Source: PNAI01 sp964575715 | GTDB lineage: Bacteria; Pseudomonadota; Alphaproteobacteria; Rhizobiales; Xanthobacteraceae | DNA: 14,763 nt | Direction of reading: 5' to 3' | Assembly (NCBI GenBank): GCA_964575715.1 | Contig: CAZNSG010000151.1 | Location: 1-14,763 of the forward strand | Shown here: positions 7,452-14,696 of the stretch, piece after piece | How positions within the stretch are numbered: position 1 is the stretch's first letter | Layout: every line of letters starts with the position of its first letter | Position numbers and translations under genes: made by a program | The notes under the pieces: generated by a model | The model's input: only the letters and a program-made list of their open reading frames with translations | Told to the model about the DNA's origin: nothing | Databases searched by the model: none

Positions 7452-8351
7452 TCAACCGGGATCGAGGGGGGCAACGGCGCCTTTTACCTTGTGCTCACGA
7501 TAGAGCAGGTAGAGCCCGGAGGCGACTACGATACACGCGCCCGCGAGCGTCCAAGTGCTTGGCAGATTGCCGAACACAAGATAGCCGAGCGTGGTCGCCC
7601 ATACGAGTTGCGTATAGATGAATGGCGAGAGCACCGATGCCGGTGCCTTGCGGTGGGCGACGATGAGCAGGAAATGGCCAAGTGAGCCAAACCCGCCGAC
7701 CGCCAGCAACAGCACGACATCGAGCACGGTGGATGGCGTCGTCCAGACGAACGGAACGACCGGAAGCATGACAAGCATGCCGATAAAATTGGAATAGAAC
7801 AGCGTCGTTTCGCTGGAATCGCGGCTGGAAAGCAAGAGCTTCCGGGTGGTAATGCCGTAACCGGCGTAACAGAGCGCGGCAACGACCGCAAGCAGCGCGA
7901 CCCATTGCATACCGCCGAGACCTGGCCTGATCACAATCAGCACACCGGCAAATCCCACGCCGATCGCCGCCCAGCGCCTCCATCCCACCCATTCGCCGAG
8001 CAGCGGGCCAGCCATGAGTGCAACCAAGAACGGCGTCGCAAACATGATCGCCAGCGCTTCGTCGAGCTGCAGATAGCGGAACGCGAGAAAATTAAAGATG
8101 GTCGTGCCCAGCATGAGCAGCGCACGGCCGATCTGCAGCGCGGGCCGCGACGTGACGAGCAATGCGGGCCGGTTGAACGGATTGAAGAAAATAAGCGCCA
8201 GCACGAAGGCGCTGAGAAATCGCACGCCCACCACCTGCAACGTGTGCATGTGGCCGCCGAGATACTTCGCCATTGCGTCGAGGCAGGCGAAACAGGCGAC
8301 CGCGCCGCACATCAGCGCGATGCCGATGAGGCGGGCGCGGCGCTGGTGCAT
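7452..8351 (-). CDS. EamA/DMT-superfamily inner-membrane transporter
   Basis: A drug/metabolite transporter-type permease of 299 aa with about ten hydrophobic segments in two homologous halves: the first begins RLIGIALMCGAVACFACLDA, the second around ALLAVVAALCYAGYGI. The substrate cannot be read from the sequence; exporters of metabolites or amino acids are common in this superfamily. I chose ATG at 8351 (MHQRRARLIG); a TTG four codons upstream at 8363, with AAGG 7 bp before it, is a real alternative. The gene is the most upstream on the minus strand of the left block and might share a transcript with the E1 genes 75 bp downstream. It is divergent from the chromate-resistance genes. Confidence 0.9.
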   Translation of the reverse strand: MHQRRARLIGIALMCGAVACFACLDAMAKYLGGHMHTLQVVGVRFLSAFVLALIFFNPFNRPALLVTSRPALQIGRALLMLGTTIFNFLAFRYLQLDEALAIMFATPFLVALMAGPLLGEWVGWRRWAAIGVGFAGVLIVIRPGLGGMQWVALLAVVAALCYAGYGITTRKLLLSSRDSSETTLFYSNFIGMLVMLPVVPFVWTTPSTVLDVVLLLAVGGFGSLGHFLLIVAHRKAPASVLSPFIYTQLVWATTLGYLVFGNLPSTWTLAGACIVVASGLYLLYREHKVKGAVAPLDPG

Positions 8352-8468
8352 TGCGTCGATCAAAGGGGAACCTTATCCGGATGCCGCGCAGTGCCTCAAA
8401 ACTGGCGAAGCCGCCGCGGCGTGGCGAGCAACCAAGAAATCCAGCGCCATTGCAATGCACGAGAACCA

Positions 8469-8497
8469 TTGAATGCATAGCCAGGGCAAGCTATAAA
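8469..8497 (+). promoter_or_regulatory. Sigma70-like promoter for the chromate-resistance genes
   Basis: TTGAAT (8469-8474), a 17-bp spacer and TATAAA (8492-8497) match the -35 and -10 consensus at 4/6 and 5/6 with ideal spacing. Transcription would start near 8504, giving a leader of about 92 nt before the ATG at 8597. The leader has GGCTCGCGAGCC (8538-8549) and GCTTGG-CGC-CCAAGC (8554-8568), which may form small hairpins. This is a prediction by eye. Confidence 0.55.
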
Positions 8498-8596
8498 GCA
8501 ATTGTGGGGCCTACGGCGGTCGCCCCGCTCTCTGCAAGGCTCGCGAGCCCAAAGCTTGGCGCCCAAGCACCGTCTCCTCGAAAACGGAGGGGGCTC

Positions 8597-9436
8597 ATGC
8601 ATTCCGCGAGCTTTTTTATCACACCACAGGAACTCTGGTCTCAAATCGGCACCGCGGCCGCGCCGCTGATCATTGATACGCGCAGGCGCGCGGTCTACGA
8701 CGAGGCGCCGGGCCTTTTGCCGACCGCGATCTGGCGCGACACCGCCGATATCGCACAATGGTCAAAGACGCTCGACCGCACCCGGCCGCTCGTGTTCGCC
8801 TGCCGGCTCGCCCATAACATGAGCCAGACCCCGGCCGCCCATCTGCGCGGCGAAGGCTATGACGCCCGCGTGCTGGCCGGCGGCTATGCCGCTTGGGCCG
8901 AGGCCAAACTGCCGCTGGTGAATAAATCCGCGCTTGATCGTTTCGCACTAAATCGCCCAAGCGTCTGGGTCACACGGCGGCGGCCGAAGATCGACCGCAT
9001 CGCCTGTCCCTGGCTGATCCGCCGCTTCATCGATGCCGAGGCGCGCATGCTCTTTGTCGATCCCGATCAGGTCGCGGAGGTCGCCAAGCAAACCGGCGCA
9101 ATCCCGTTCGACATCGAAGGCGTGGAAATTTCCCACGAAGGCCCGCGTTGCAGCTTCGACACCATGCTCAAGCTATTCGGGATCGAGAGCGAGCCCGCGC
9201 TCGCGCGGCTGGCGCTGATCGTGCGCGGCGCCGACACTGCGCGGCCCGATCTCGCGCCGGAAGCGGCCGGCCTGCACGCCATCTCGCTCGGGCTCTCCGC
9301 GCTGGCCGGCGACGACGATCACGGCCTGCTGCGCAACGGCTTTATGGTCTACGATGCGCTGTTCGCCTGGCTGCGGCATGCCGCCGGCGAGCGGCACAAC
9401 TGGCCGGCCAAATCTGCCAGCGACAAGGTGGCATGA
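8597..9436 (+). CDS. chrB: Rhodanese-ChrB fusion, chromate-resistance protein
   Basis: A 279-aa protein with two parts. Residues 1-115 form a rhodanese-like domain (PLIIDTRRRAVYDEA, then VFACRLAHNMSQTPAAHLR) keeping a cysteine at the catalytic position, Cys69, and ending RVLAGGYAAWAEAKLP. Residues about 128-275 are the ChrB C-terminal domain: WVTRRRPKIDRIACPWLIRR, FVDPDQV, IPFDIEGVEISHEGPRCSFD. ChrB-type proteins accompany ChrA transporters and have been described as chromate-responsive regulators or resistance factors. ATG at 8597 has a strong GGAGGGGG site 3-10 bp upstream; the open frame extends further upstream but without family similarity. chrA follows 339 bp downstream on the same strand. 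Whether it senses chromate or acts on sulfur or chromium chemistry is not decided by sequence. Confidence 0.9.
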   Translation: MHSASFFITPQELWSQIGTAAAPLIIDTRRRAVYDEAPGLLPTAIWRDTADIAQWSKTLDRTRPLVFACRLAHNMSQTPAAHLRGEGYDARVLAGGYAAWAEAKLPLVNKSALDRFALNRPSVWVTRRRPKIDRIACPWLIRRFIDAEARMLFVDPDQVAEVAKQTGAIPFDIEGVEISHEGPRCSFDTMLKLFGIESEPALARLALIVRGADTARPDLAPEAAGLHAISLGLSALAGDDDHGLLRNGFMVYDALFAWLRHAAGERHNWPAKSASDKVA

Positions 9437-9461
9437 CGTTGACGATTGGTCATAGCTTTCC

Positions 9462-9759
9462 CTTCACCTCTCCCCAATGGGGCTAAGGCATGCGCACATC
9501 TTTTTTGGAGCAGTGTGCCGAGCGAACAACTTGTTCCGACCTCATCCTGAGGAGCCCGCCGTAGCCCGAAGGGCGAAGGCGTGGCGTCTCGAAGGATGGC
9601 CGCGCGCTTGGAGCTTGTCGCCATGCTTCGAGACGCGCCCCCGCAAGTCGGCTATAGCCGACTTGCGGGGGCGCTCCTCAGCATGAGGCCAGTGAATTGA
9701 GTTCGCCAGTATGCGATGAAGTTGTGTGCATGCCTTAGCCCCAATGGGGAGAGGTGAAG
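9462..9759. repeat. 298-bp element with 36-bp terminal inverted repeats, between chrB and chrA
   Basis: The arms at 9462-9497 (CTTCACCTCTCCCCAATGGG...) and 9724-9759 are inverted copies matching at 34 of 36 positions. They enclose a second, nested palindromic element at 9540-9688. The left arm starts 25 bp after the chrB stop and the right arm ends 16 bp before the chrA start, so the element fills almost all of the 339-bp gap. No reading frame inside resembles a transposase. It looks like a non-autonomous (MITE-like) insertion, or two copies of a short repeat in opposite orientation around another. I saw no target duplication flanking it. Confidence 0.75.
9540..9688. repeat. Nested palindromic element with perfect 34-nt hairpin
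   Basis: Outer arms CCTCATCCTGAGGAG (9540-9554) and CTCCTCAGCATGAGG (9674-9688) differ at one position. Inside are GTCTCGAAGGATGG and its partner GCTTCGAGACGCG, and a perfect palindrome at 9638-9671 built on CCCCCGCAAGTCGGC / GCCGACTTGCGGGGG. The same hairpin core recurs at 12206-12231 and, with another loop, at 14433-14458. Confidence 0.85.
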
Positions 9760-9775
9760 ATAAGGATCGCTACCC

Positions 9776-11092
9776 ATGCAACACGCGCATCCAAGCTTCG
9801 GCGATTTCTTCAAGGTCTGGCTCAAGATCGGCTGCGTCAATTTTGGCGGGCCGGCGGGCCAAATCGCGATGATGCATCGCGTCATGGTCGATGAAAAAAA
9901 GTGGGTCGAGGAGGCGCGCTTTCTGCACGCGCTCAATTTCTGCATGCTGCTACCGGGGCCGGAGGCGCAGAAGCTCGCGACCTATATCGGCTGGCTGCTG
10001 CACGGCGTGCGCGGCGGACTGGTCTCGGGAATATTGTTCGTTCTGCCGGGCGCGTTCGTAATGCTGGGCTTGAGTCTGCTCTATGCGCTCGGGCGCGGCT
10101 TGTCGATGGTGGATGGCGCGCTGTTCGGCATCAAGGCCGCCGTGCTGGTCATTGTGGTCGAGGCGCTTCTTCGCATCGGCAAGCGCGCGCTCAAAACCTC
10201 TGCGCTCAACGGGCTGGCGGCGGCGGCCTTCGTCGGCATCTTTTTCTTCGCCCTGCCGTTTCCGCTCATCGTCGTTGCCGCGGCCGTCATCGGTTATCTG
10301 CTCGCGCAGTCGTCACCGGCGCTGCTGGGGCTCAAGGCCGATGCCGTCGCGGTGCCTGAGCCCGCGCCTGGCCGCTGGCGTCAATTCGCCGTTGCGACGG
10401 CGTGCGGTCTCGTTCTGTGGTGGGCGCCGGTCGCGCTCGCCGCCATCACGCTCGGGAGCGATCATGTGCTGGTGAGCATCGGCACGTTCTTCTCCAAACT
10501 CGCGGTGGTGAGCTTCGGCGGCGCCTATGCGCTGCTCGCCTATATGGCGCAAGAGGCGGTGGAGACCCATCACTGGATGACCGCGCCCGAAATGGTCGAC
10601 GGTCTGGGGCTGGCGGAAACCACGCCGGGGCCGCTCATTCTGGTGACGCAGTTCGTGGGCTTTCTCGCCGCCTATCGCGACGCTCAGCCGTTCTCGCCGG
10701 TTGTCGCCGGCATTATCGGCGCGGCGATGACGACGTGGGTCACGTTCACCTCCTCCATGCTGTGGATCTTCGCCGGCGCGCCGTTCGTCGAGCGGCTGCG
10801 CTCCAACCGGCGGCTCTCGGGCGCGCTGGCCGCCATCACGGCGGCGGTGGTCGGCGTCATTCTCAATCTGACGGTGTGGTTTGCGCTGCACGTGCTGTTC
10901 GGCAAGGTCACGGAAATGCACAGCGGCCCATTGCGCTGGTACGCGTTCGACCCTTGGGCGCTCGATCTCAAAGCCAGCGCGCTTGCGGCCGTGGCGGCCG
11001 TGCTGGCATTCGGATTTCACCGCGGATTGATCGAGGTGGTGGCCGTGATGGCGGCGCTCGGGATCGCGATGCAATATATTTTCAGTCTGTAG
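9776..11092 (+). CDS. chrA: Chromate transporter ChrA (long-chain, two CHR domains)
   Basis: A 438-aa inner-membrane protein that exports chromate and so confers resistance. Two homologous CHR halves are visible: the first has VNFGGPAGQIAMMHR (about 22-36) and NFCMLLPGPEAQKLATYIGW; the second has VVSFGGAYALLAYMAQEAVE and GLAETTPGPLILVTQFVGF. About ten or more hydrophobic segments are spread over the length. The ATG at 9776 is preceded by AAGGA at 10-14 bp. It follows the ChrB fusion on the same strand, the usual pairing, and probably shares its promoter. Its stop codon lies within the first bases of the downstream palindromic repeat. Confidence 0.95.
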   Translation: MQHAHPSFGDFFKVWLKIGCVNFGGPAGQIAMMHRVMVDEKKWVEEARFLHALNFCMLLPGPEAQKLATYIGWLLHGVRGGLVSGILFVLPGAFVMLGLSLLYALGRGLSMVDGALFGIKAAVLVIVVEALLRIGKRALKTSALNGLAAAAFVGIFFFALPFPLIVVAAAVIGYLLAQSSPALLGLKADAVAVPEPAPGRWRQFAVATACGLVLWWAPVALAAITLGSDHVLVSIGTFFSKLAVVSFGGAYALLAYMAQEAVETHHWMTAPEMVDGLGLAETTPGPLILVTQFVGFLAAYRDAQPFSPVVAGIIGAAMTTWVTFTSSMLWIFAGAPFVERLRSNRRLSGALAAITAAVVGVILNLTVWFALHVLFGKVTEMHSGPLRWYAFDPWALDLKASALAAVAAVLAFGFHRGLIEVVAVMAALGIAMQYIFSL

Positions 11093-11219
11093 GGTGGGCA
11101 AAGGCGCCAACGGGTCCGCGCGAAGCGCGGCCCGATGACAGGCTCCGCGCCGTGCCCACGCATGTTTGCTTACATGACACCGCTGATGGTGGGCTTCGCT
11201 TCGCTCAGCCCACCCTACA
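11088..11219. repeat. Palindromic element between convergent chrA and ABC permease genes
   Basis: Arms TGTAGGGTGGGC (11088-11099) and GCCCACCCTACA (11208-11219) are perfect 12-bp inverted repeats, and GTGGGC/GCCCAC form a smaller hairpin at the right end. The left arm overlaps the chrA stop codon. An internal segment at 11106-11137, GCCAACGGGTCCGCGCGA followed by AGCGCGGCCCGATG, recurs at 14384-14414 inside a different outer framework. Placed between converging genes, it could act as a bidirectional transcription end; this is inference. Confidence 0.8.
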
Positions 11220-11252
11220 ATGCGGCAACCGGCACGCATTCAGGATGACGGA

Positions 11253-12065
11253 TCAAGATTCCCGGCCAAGCGCGCTCTCGTGCCAGCGGCGCAGCATGAG
11301 ATGGGAGAACGCGGAAAGCAGAAAGAAGATCACAATGCCGGCGATCGACAGCAGCAGCAGGGCCGCGAACATGCGCGGGATGTTGAGCAGGTAGCCGGAT
11401 TCGGCAATGCGATAGGCCAGCCCGGAGCCGGCACCGGCCGAACCGGCGGCGATCTCGGCTACCACCGCGCCGATGAGCGCAAGGCCGCCGGCGATTTTCA
11501 AACCTTCCAGCATGTACGGCAACGCCGCCGGCAATTTCAGATACCACAGCTCCTGCGTGCGCGAGGCGCCATAGAGGCGAAACAGATCGACGAGATTGCG
11601 ATCGACGGAATTGAGTCCCAGCGTGGTGTTGGCAAGCACCGGAAAGAACGCAACAATCCAGGCGCAGGCCAGCACCGCCGCCGGTTGCGGCAGATAGATC
11701 AGCAAAAGCGGCGCGATCGCGACCACCGGCGTCACCTGCAGGATCACCGCATAGGGATAGAGCGAATGCTCGATCAACCGCGATTGATTGAACAGCACCG
11801 CGAGTGCGATCCCGCCCACCAGGGCGAGAACCAGCCCCTCGAAGGTTGTCATCAGCGTGACGCCAAGCGAGCCCGAGAGGATGGGCCAATCGTCGACAAG
11901 CGTTGCAAGCACAAGTCCGGGCCCCGGCAGAATGTAGGGCGGTAGCGCATTGGCGCGCACCACAACATCCCAGGCTAGAACGCCAAGCGCGAGTACCGCG
12001 AAGGGCAGCAGAACGCCGAGTATCCGCTCGCGCAGACCATTGGATCGGTGCGGCGCTTTGCTCAT
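11253..12065 (-). CDS. ABC transporter permease, TauC/SsuC/ThiX-like
   Basis: A 270-aa inner-membrane permease of the binding-protein-dependent type, with about six hydrophobic segments. LLPFAVLALGVLAWDVVV is the first; LPPYILPGPGLVLATLVDDW after it is typical of the nitrate/sulfonate/taurine family. The cytoplasmic EAA-like loop (GASRTQELWYLKLPAALPYM) would contact the ATPase. ATG at 12065 has TAGGAG 7 bp upstream. It is the third gene of the importer and is separated from the ATPase gene by 298 bp of repeats, apparently an insertion. The start codon and ribosome-binding site lie inside a 16-bp direct repeat shared with the ATPase stop region. Confidence 0.92.
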   Translation of the reverse strand: MSKAPHRSNGLRERILGVLLPFAVLALGVLAWDVVVRANALPPYILPGPGLVLATLVDDWPILSGSLGVTLMTTFEGLVLALVGGIALAVLFNQSRLIEHSLYPYAVILQVTPVVAIAPLLLIYLPQPAAVLACAWIVAFFPVLANTTLGLNSVDRNLVDLFRLYGASRTQELWYLKLPAALPYMLEGLKIAGGLALIGAVVAEIAAGSAGAGSGLAYRIAESGYLLNIPRMFAALLLLSIAGIVIFFLLSAFSHLMLRRWHESALGRES

Positions 12066-12378
12066 GCCGCGGCTCCTACCGCCCTCATCCTGAGGAGCGC
12101 CCCGCAGCAGGCGCAGCCTGCGTATACTTGGCTGCGATGGGCGCGTCTCGAAGGATGAGGGCGGCCACCGATCTCGGGTTTACCCGAGATCGGCAATGTA
12201 CAATACGCAAGTCGGCTATAGCCGACTTGCGGTGCTTCGAGACGCGCACCAGCGCAAATCGGCTCTTGCCGATTTGCCCCTACAAAAACGATGTCGGGCA
12301 AGCCCGACATCGCCGCGCTCCTCAGCATGAGGCCGATAGAGGATCGTAATGAAGGAAAGGATCTCATGCCGCGGCTCC
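12061..12378. repeat. Hairpin-rich insertion with 16-bp flanking direct repeats between ATPase and permease genes
   Basis: CTCATGCCGCGGCTCC occurs perfectly at 12061-12076 and 12363-12378, with 302 bp from one copy to the next. The first copy contains the permease start codon; the second contains the ATPase stop codon. Between them, arms CCTCATCCTGAGGAGCGC (12083-12100) and GCGCTCCTCAGCATGAGG (12315-12332) enclose four perfect or near-perfect hairpins at 12168-12193, 12206-12231, 12254-12277 and 12289-12312, each with about 10-12-bp arms and a 4-nt or shorter loop. Removing one repeat unit would restore an ATGA stop-start overlap. No transposase is encoded. Confidence 0.88.
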
Positions 12379-13161
12379 CGGACGCACATTCATGGCCCGG
12401 CCAAGTGCTTCGGAGGCGAGCCGGCAGAAGTTTGCGTACTCGGCAGAAGTGCGAAAGCCCGCATCGCGATGGGGCGCGTCGATGGCGAGCGTCACGGACA
12501 CGCTGCCGGGGCGCGCGGTCATGACGACGACGCGCTGGGAGAGATAGACCGACTCGAACACCGAGTGGGTGACGAACACCACTGTTTTCCCGAGCGTGCG
12601 CCAGAGCGCAAGCAGATCGTCGTTGAGTTTGAATCGCGTGATCTCGTCGAGCGCGGCGAACGGCTCGTCCATGAGCAGCAGGCTCGGGCCGGTGACCAGC
12701 GCGCGCGCGATCGACACCCGCATCTTCATGCCGCCGGACAGTTCGCGCGGATAGGCTTGCGCGAACTCGCCAAGTCCGACATGCGTGAGTGACTCCATGA
12801 CGCGCGGGCCCGCCGTCGTCCGCCGCGCGCCGGCAAGCCGCAGCGGCAGAAAGACGTTGTCAAATACATTTGCCCACGGCATCAGCGTCGGCTCCTGGAA
12901 CACGAATCCAACGGTCTGGTCGCGATGCGTCCTGCCGCCCGCCCAAGTAACGGAGCCGCGCGTCGGCTCGCTTAAAGCCGCGATGATGCGGAGCGCGGTG
13001 GATTTTCCGCAACCGGAGGGTCCGAGCAGCGAGATGAATTCGCCGCCGTGGATATCCAGATTGAGGCCGTCAAGCGCGACGGTACCGCTCCCGAATGTCC
13101 TGCCGACATCGCGCAGGGTGACGATGGGCGCGTGCGCAGGTGAAGGGGTGACGGTATTCAA
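12364..13161 (-). CDS. ABC transporter ATP-binding protein, TauB/SsuB-like
   Basis: The ATPase (265 aa) that powers the importer. All motifs are present: Walker A GPSGCGKST (47-55), Q-loop Gln89 in GFVFQEP, signature LSGGM (141-145), Walker B LLLMDEP with Asp165-Glu166, D-loop ALDE, and switch His199 in VFVTHS. The start is TTG at 13161, overlapping the binding-protein stop (TTGA), which implies coupled translation; no ATG or GTG fits. The open frame runs much further upstream, but that part is only the other frame of the binding-protein gene. The stop TGA at 12364-12366 lies in a 16-bp repeat that also carries the permease start 300 bp downstream. Confidence 0.93.
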   Translation of the reverse strand: MNTVTPSPAHAPIVTLRDVGRTFGSGTVALDGLNLDIHGGEFISLLGPSGCGKSTALRIIAALSEPTRGSVTWAGGRTHRDQTVGFVFQEPTLMPWANVFDNVFLPLRLAGARRTTAGPRVMESLTHVGLGEFAQAYPRELSGGMKMRVSIARALVTGPSLLLMDEPFAALDEITRFKLNDDLLALWRTLGKTVVFVTHSVFESVYLSQRVVVMTARPGSVSVTLAIDAPHRDAGFRTSAEYANFCRLASEALGRAMNVRPGAAA

Positions 13162-14168
13162 CGCTTTGGCCGCAGTTCGAGCCCTACATTCTTGTTCACG
13201 AATCGCAAGGTGTAGGATTTGCGGTAATCGACCGCCGCCTTGACCACGCCGGCGCGCACCATTTTGTCGAAAAAGCTCTTCATGCGGGCGTCGGTCATGG
13301 CGCCGATGCCAAGGTTTGCCGCGTCGCCGGAATCCACGATGCCGAACTCCTTCATCTTGGCGATGGAATAGGCCAGCAGCGCATCGGTCATTTCCGGGTT
13401 GTGCGTCTTGATCAGCGCGTTGGCGCCTCGGTTGTCGCCGTAGAGATAATTGTACCAGCCGACGATCGAGGCATCGACGAAGCGCTGCGCCAGATCGGGG
13501 TTCTTCTCCACCAGATCGCGGCGGGTCTCGATCAGGGTCGAATAGCTGTCGAAGCCCTGGTCGGCGAGCAGGAAAATTATTGGCTTGAACCTGCCCTGCT
13601 GCTCGACCGCATAGGGTTCCGACGTCACGTAGCCCTGCATTGCGCTGCGCTTGTCGGCGAGAAACGGCTGCGGGTTGAAGGTGTAGGGCTTCACCCGTTC
13701 CTCGCGAAAGCCGTAATCGGCCTTGAGCCATTGGAAGTACGAGGCCATGCCTTCCTTGGACACGAAAAGCGTGAGCTTCTTGAGCTCTTCGAATTTCTCG
13801 ATCCCCTGCCCGGGATGGGCGAGCAGCACCTGCGGATCTTTCTGGAATATGGCGGCCACGACCAGCGTGGGGATATTCTGGGCAACCGCATTGAAAGCCT
13901 GGAGCGAGTTGGCGCTCATGTAGAAATCGATCTTGCCGACCGTCAAGAGCAGGCGGTGGTTCACGTTTGGCCCGCCCTGCACGATGGTGACATCGAGGCC
14001 ATGCTTGCGATAGGTGCCATCGGCGAGCGCCTGGTAGAAGCCGCCGTGTTCGGCTTGCGCCAGCCAATTGGTGGCAAAGCGGACCTTGTCGAGATTCTGC
14101 GCCCGAACGGAGCCGGCGGCGAGCGTGACGGCGAGCAAGATGAAAACAAAAAGACGCCGGAACTTCAT
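13158..14168 (-). CDS. ABC transporter substrate-binding protein, NMT1/THI5-like
   Basis: A 336-aa periplasmic binding protein, first gene of the importer. The signal peptide is clear: MKFRR, hydrophobic FVFILLAVTLAAG, cleavage after SVRA. The mature start, VRFATNWLAQAEHGGFYQA, and LDVTIVQGGP match the NMT1/THI5-like family that binds pyrimidine precursors of thiamine, flavins or aromatic/sulfonate compounds. Further landmarks are DFYMSANSLQAF and SEPYAVEQQG. ATG at 14168 has only a weak GCGGA sequence upstream. A thiamine-precursor or riboflavin ligand is a guess from family; no riboswitch is visible in the leader, so the ligand is open. Confidence 0.92.
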   Translation of the reverse strand: MKFRRLFVFILLAVTLAAGSVRAQNLDKVRFATNWLAQAEHGGFYQALADGTYRKHGLDVTIVQGGPNVNHRLLLTVGKIDFYMSANSLQAFNAVAQNIPTLVVAAIFQKDPQVLLAHPGQGIEKFEELKKLTLFVSKEGMASYFQWLKADYGFREERVKPYTFNPQPFLADKRSAMQGYVTSEPYAVEQQGRFKPIIFLLADQGFDSYSTLIETRRDLVEKNPDLAQRFVDASIVGWYNYLYGDNRGANALIKTHNPEMTDALLAYSIAKMKEFGIVDSGDAANLGIGAMTDARMKSFFDKMVRAGVVKAAVDYRKSYTLRFVNKNVGLELRPKR

Positions 14169-14364
14169 CGATATATCCGCTTCATCGCCATATCCCTGGA
14201 CCTGCCTGCAAAGCCGGCGGCCGCAAGCCTTGCCCCCCGGCGCCCCTTCGTCAATGCGGCCCTTCTATGGGCCGGAGCGCATTTTCGCTAGCGACCCGCG
14301 ATCCACCACCAATGCCGCAGTTTAAATCAAGCTTATACCCACGGGCGCAATCATTGACTCATCT
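14169..14364. other. Leader and upstream region of the ABC importer
   Basis: This 196-bp stretch contains no credible gene. A stem CGGCCC (14257-14262) / GGGCCG (14269-14274) with a 6-nt loop is the only clear structure. On the minus strand TATAAG near 14331-14336 could be a -10 box, but no good -35 accompanies it. I looked for TPP and FMN riboswitch cores and saw neither. Confidence 0.5.
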
Positions 14365-14606
14365 CCGTCACCCTGAGGTGCGAGCCAACGGGTCCGCGCG
14401 AGCGCGGCCCGATGGTAAACTCCGCGAGCCACCGCAAGTCGGCCTTGGCCGACTTGCGCATTGTAATTCCGATCTCGGGTAAACCCGAGATCGGTGGGTC
14501 GACGGCCAAGGTGTTGCAACGTCGGGGCCGTTCATCCTTCGAGGGCCGCCATAGCGCGTCGAAGACGCGCGTGAACGCGCTTATGGCGGCCACCTCAGGA
14601 TGACGG
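14365..14606. repeat. Composite palindromic repeat element
   Basis: Outer arms CCGTCACCCTGAGGTG (14365-14380) and CACCTCAGGATGACGG (14591-14606) match at 15 of 16 positions and are the same arms as at 1158-1264. Inside are the 31-bp segment at 14384-14414 shared with the element at 11088-11219, a hairpin at 14433-14458 (GCAAGTCGGC/GCCGACTTGC), a hairpin at 14469-14494 (CGATCTCGGGT/ACCCGAGATCG) shared with 12168-12193, and CATCCTTCGAGGGCCGCC. It is a mosaic of modules found in three other elements of the window. Confidence 0.85.
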
Positions 14607-14696
14607 GTCAAATATTATCGCCGTTGGTATACCCCGAATCCGAAGGAAGCTGTTTTTTTAGTTTACGCGGAGCCGGCGCGGTGATTCGCTGTCGGC

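Noticed and set aside
9462..9759. Complete insertion sequence
   Set aside because: The inverted arms are good, but the 226 bp between them encode no transposase, so only a non-autonomous element can be supported.
12083..12332. CRISPR array, suggested by regularly spaced hairpins
   Set aside because: The units are different palindromes in close succession, not identical direct repeats with unique spacers of constant length, and no cas gene is near.
13162..14067. An N-terminal extension of the ATPase that would make a 567-residue fusion protein
   Set aside because: This part is the shifted frame of the binding-protein gene, which has a signal peptide and full family similarity in its own frame. 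ATPase similarity begins only after 13161.
14169..14364. TPP or FMN riboswitch upstream of the NMT1/THI5-like binding protein
   Set aside because: I looked for the CTGAGA and ACCTGATC cores of the TPP element and the conserved FMN-element segments on the minus strand and found none.
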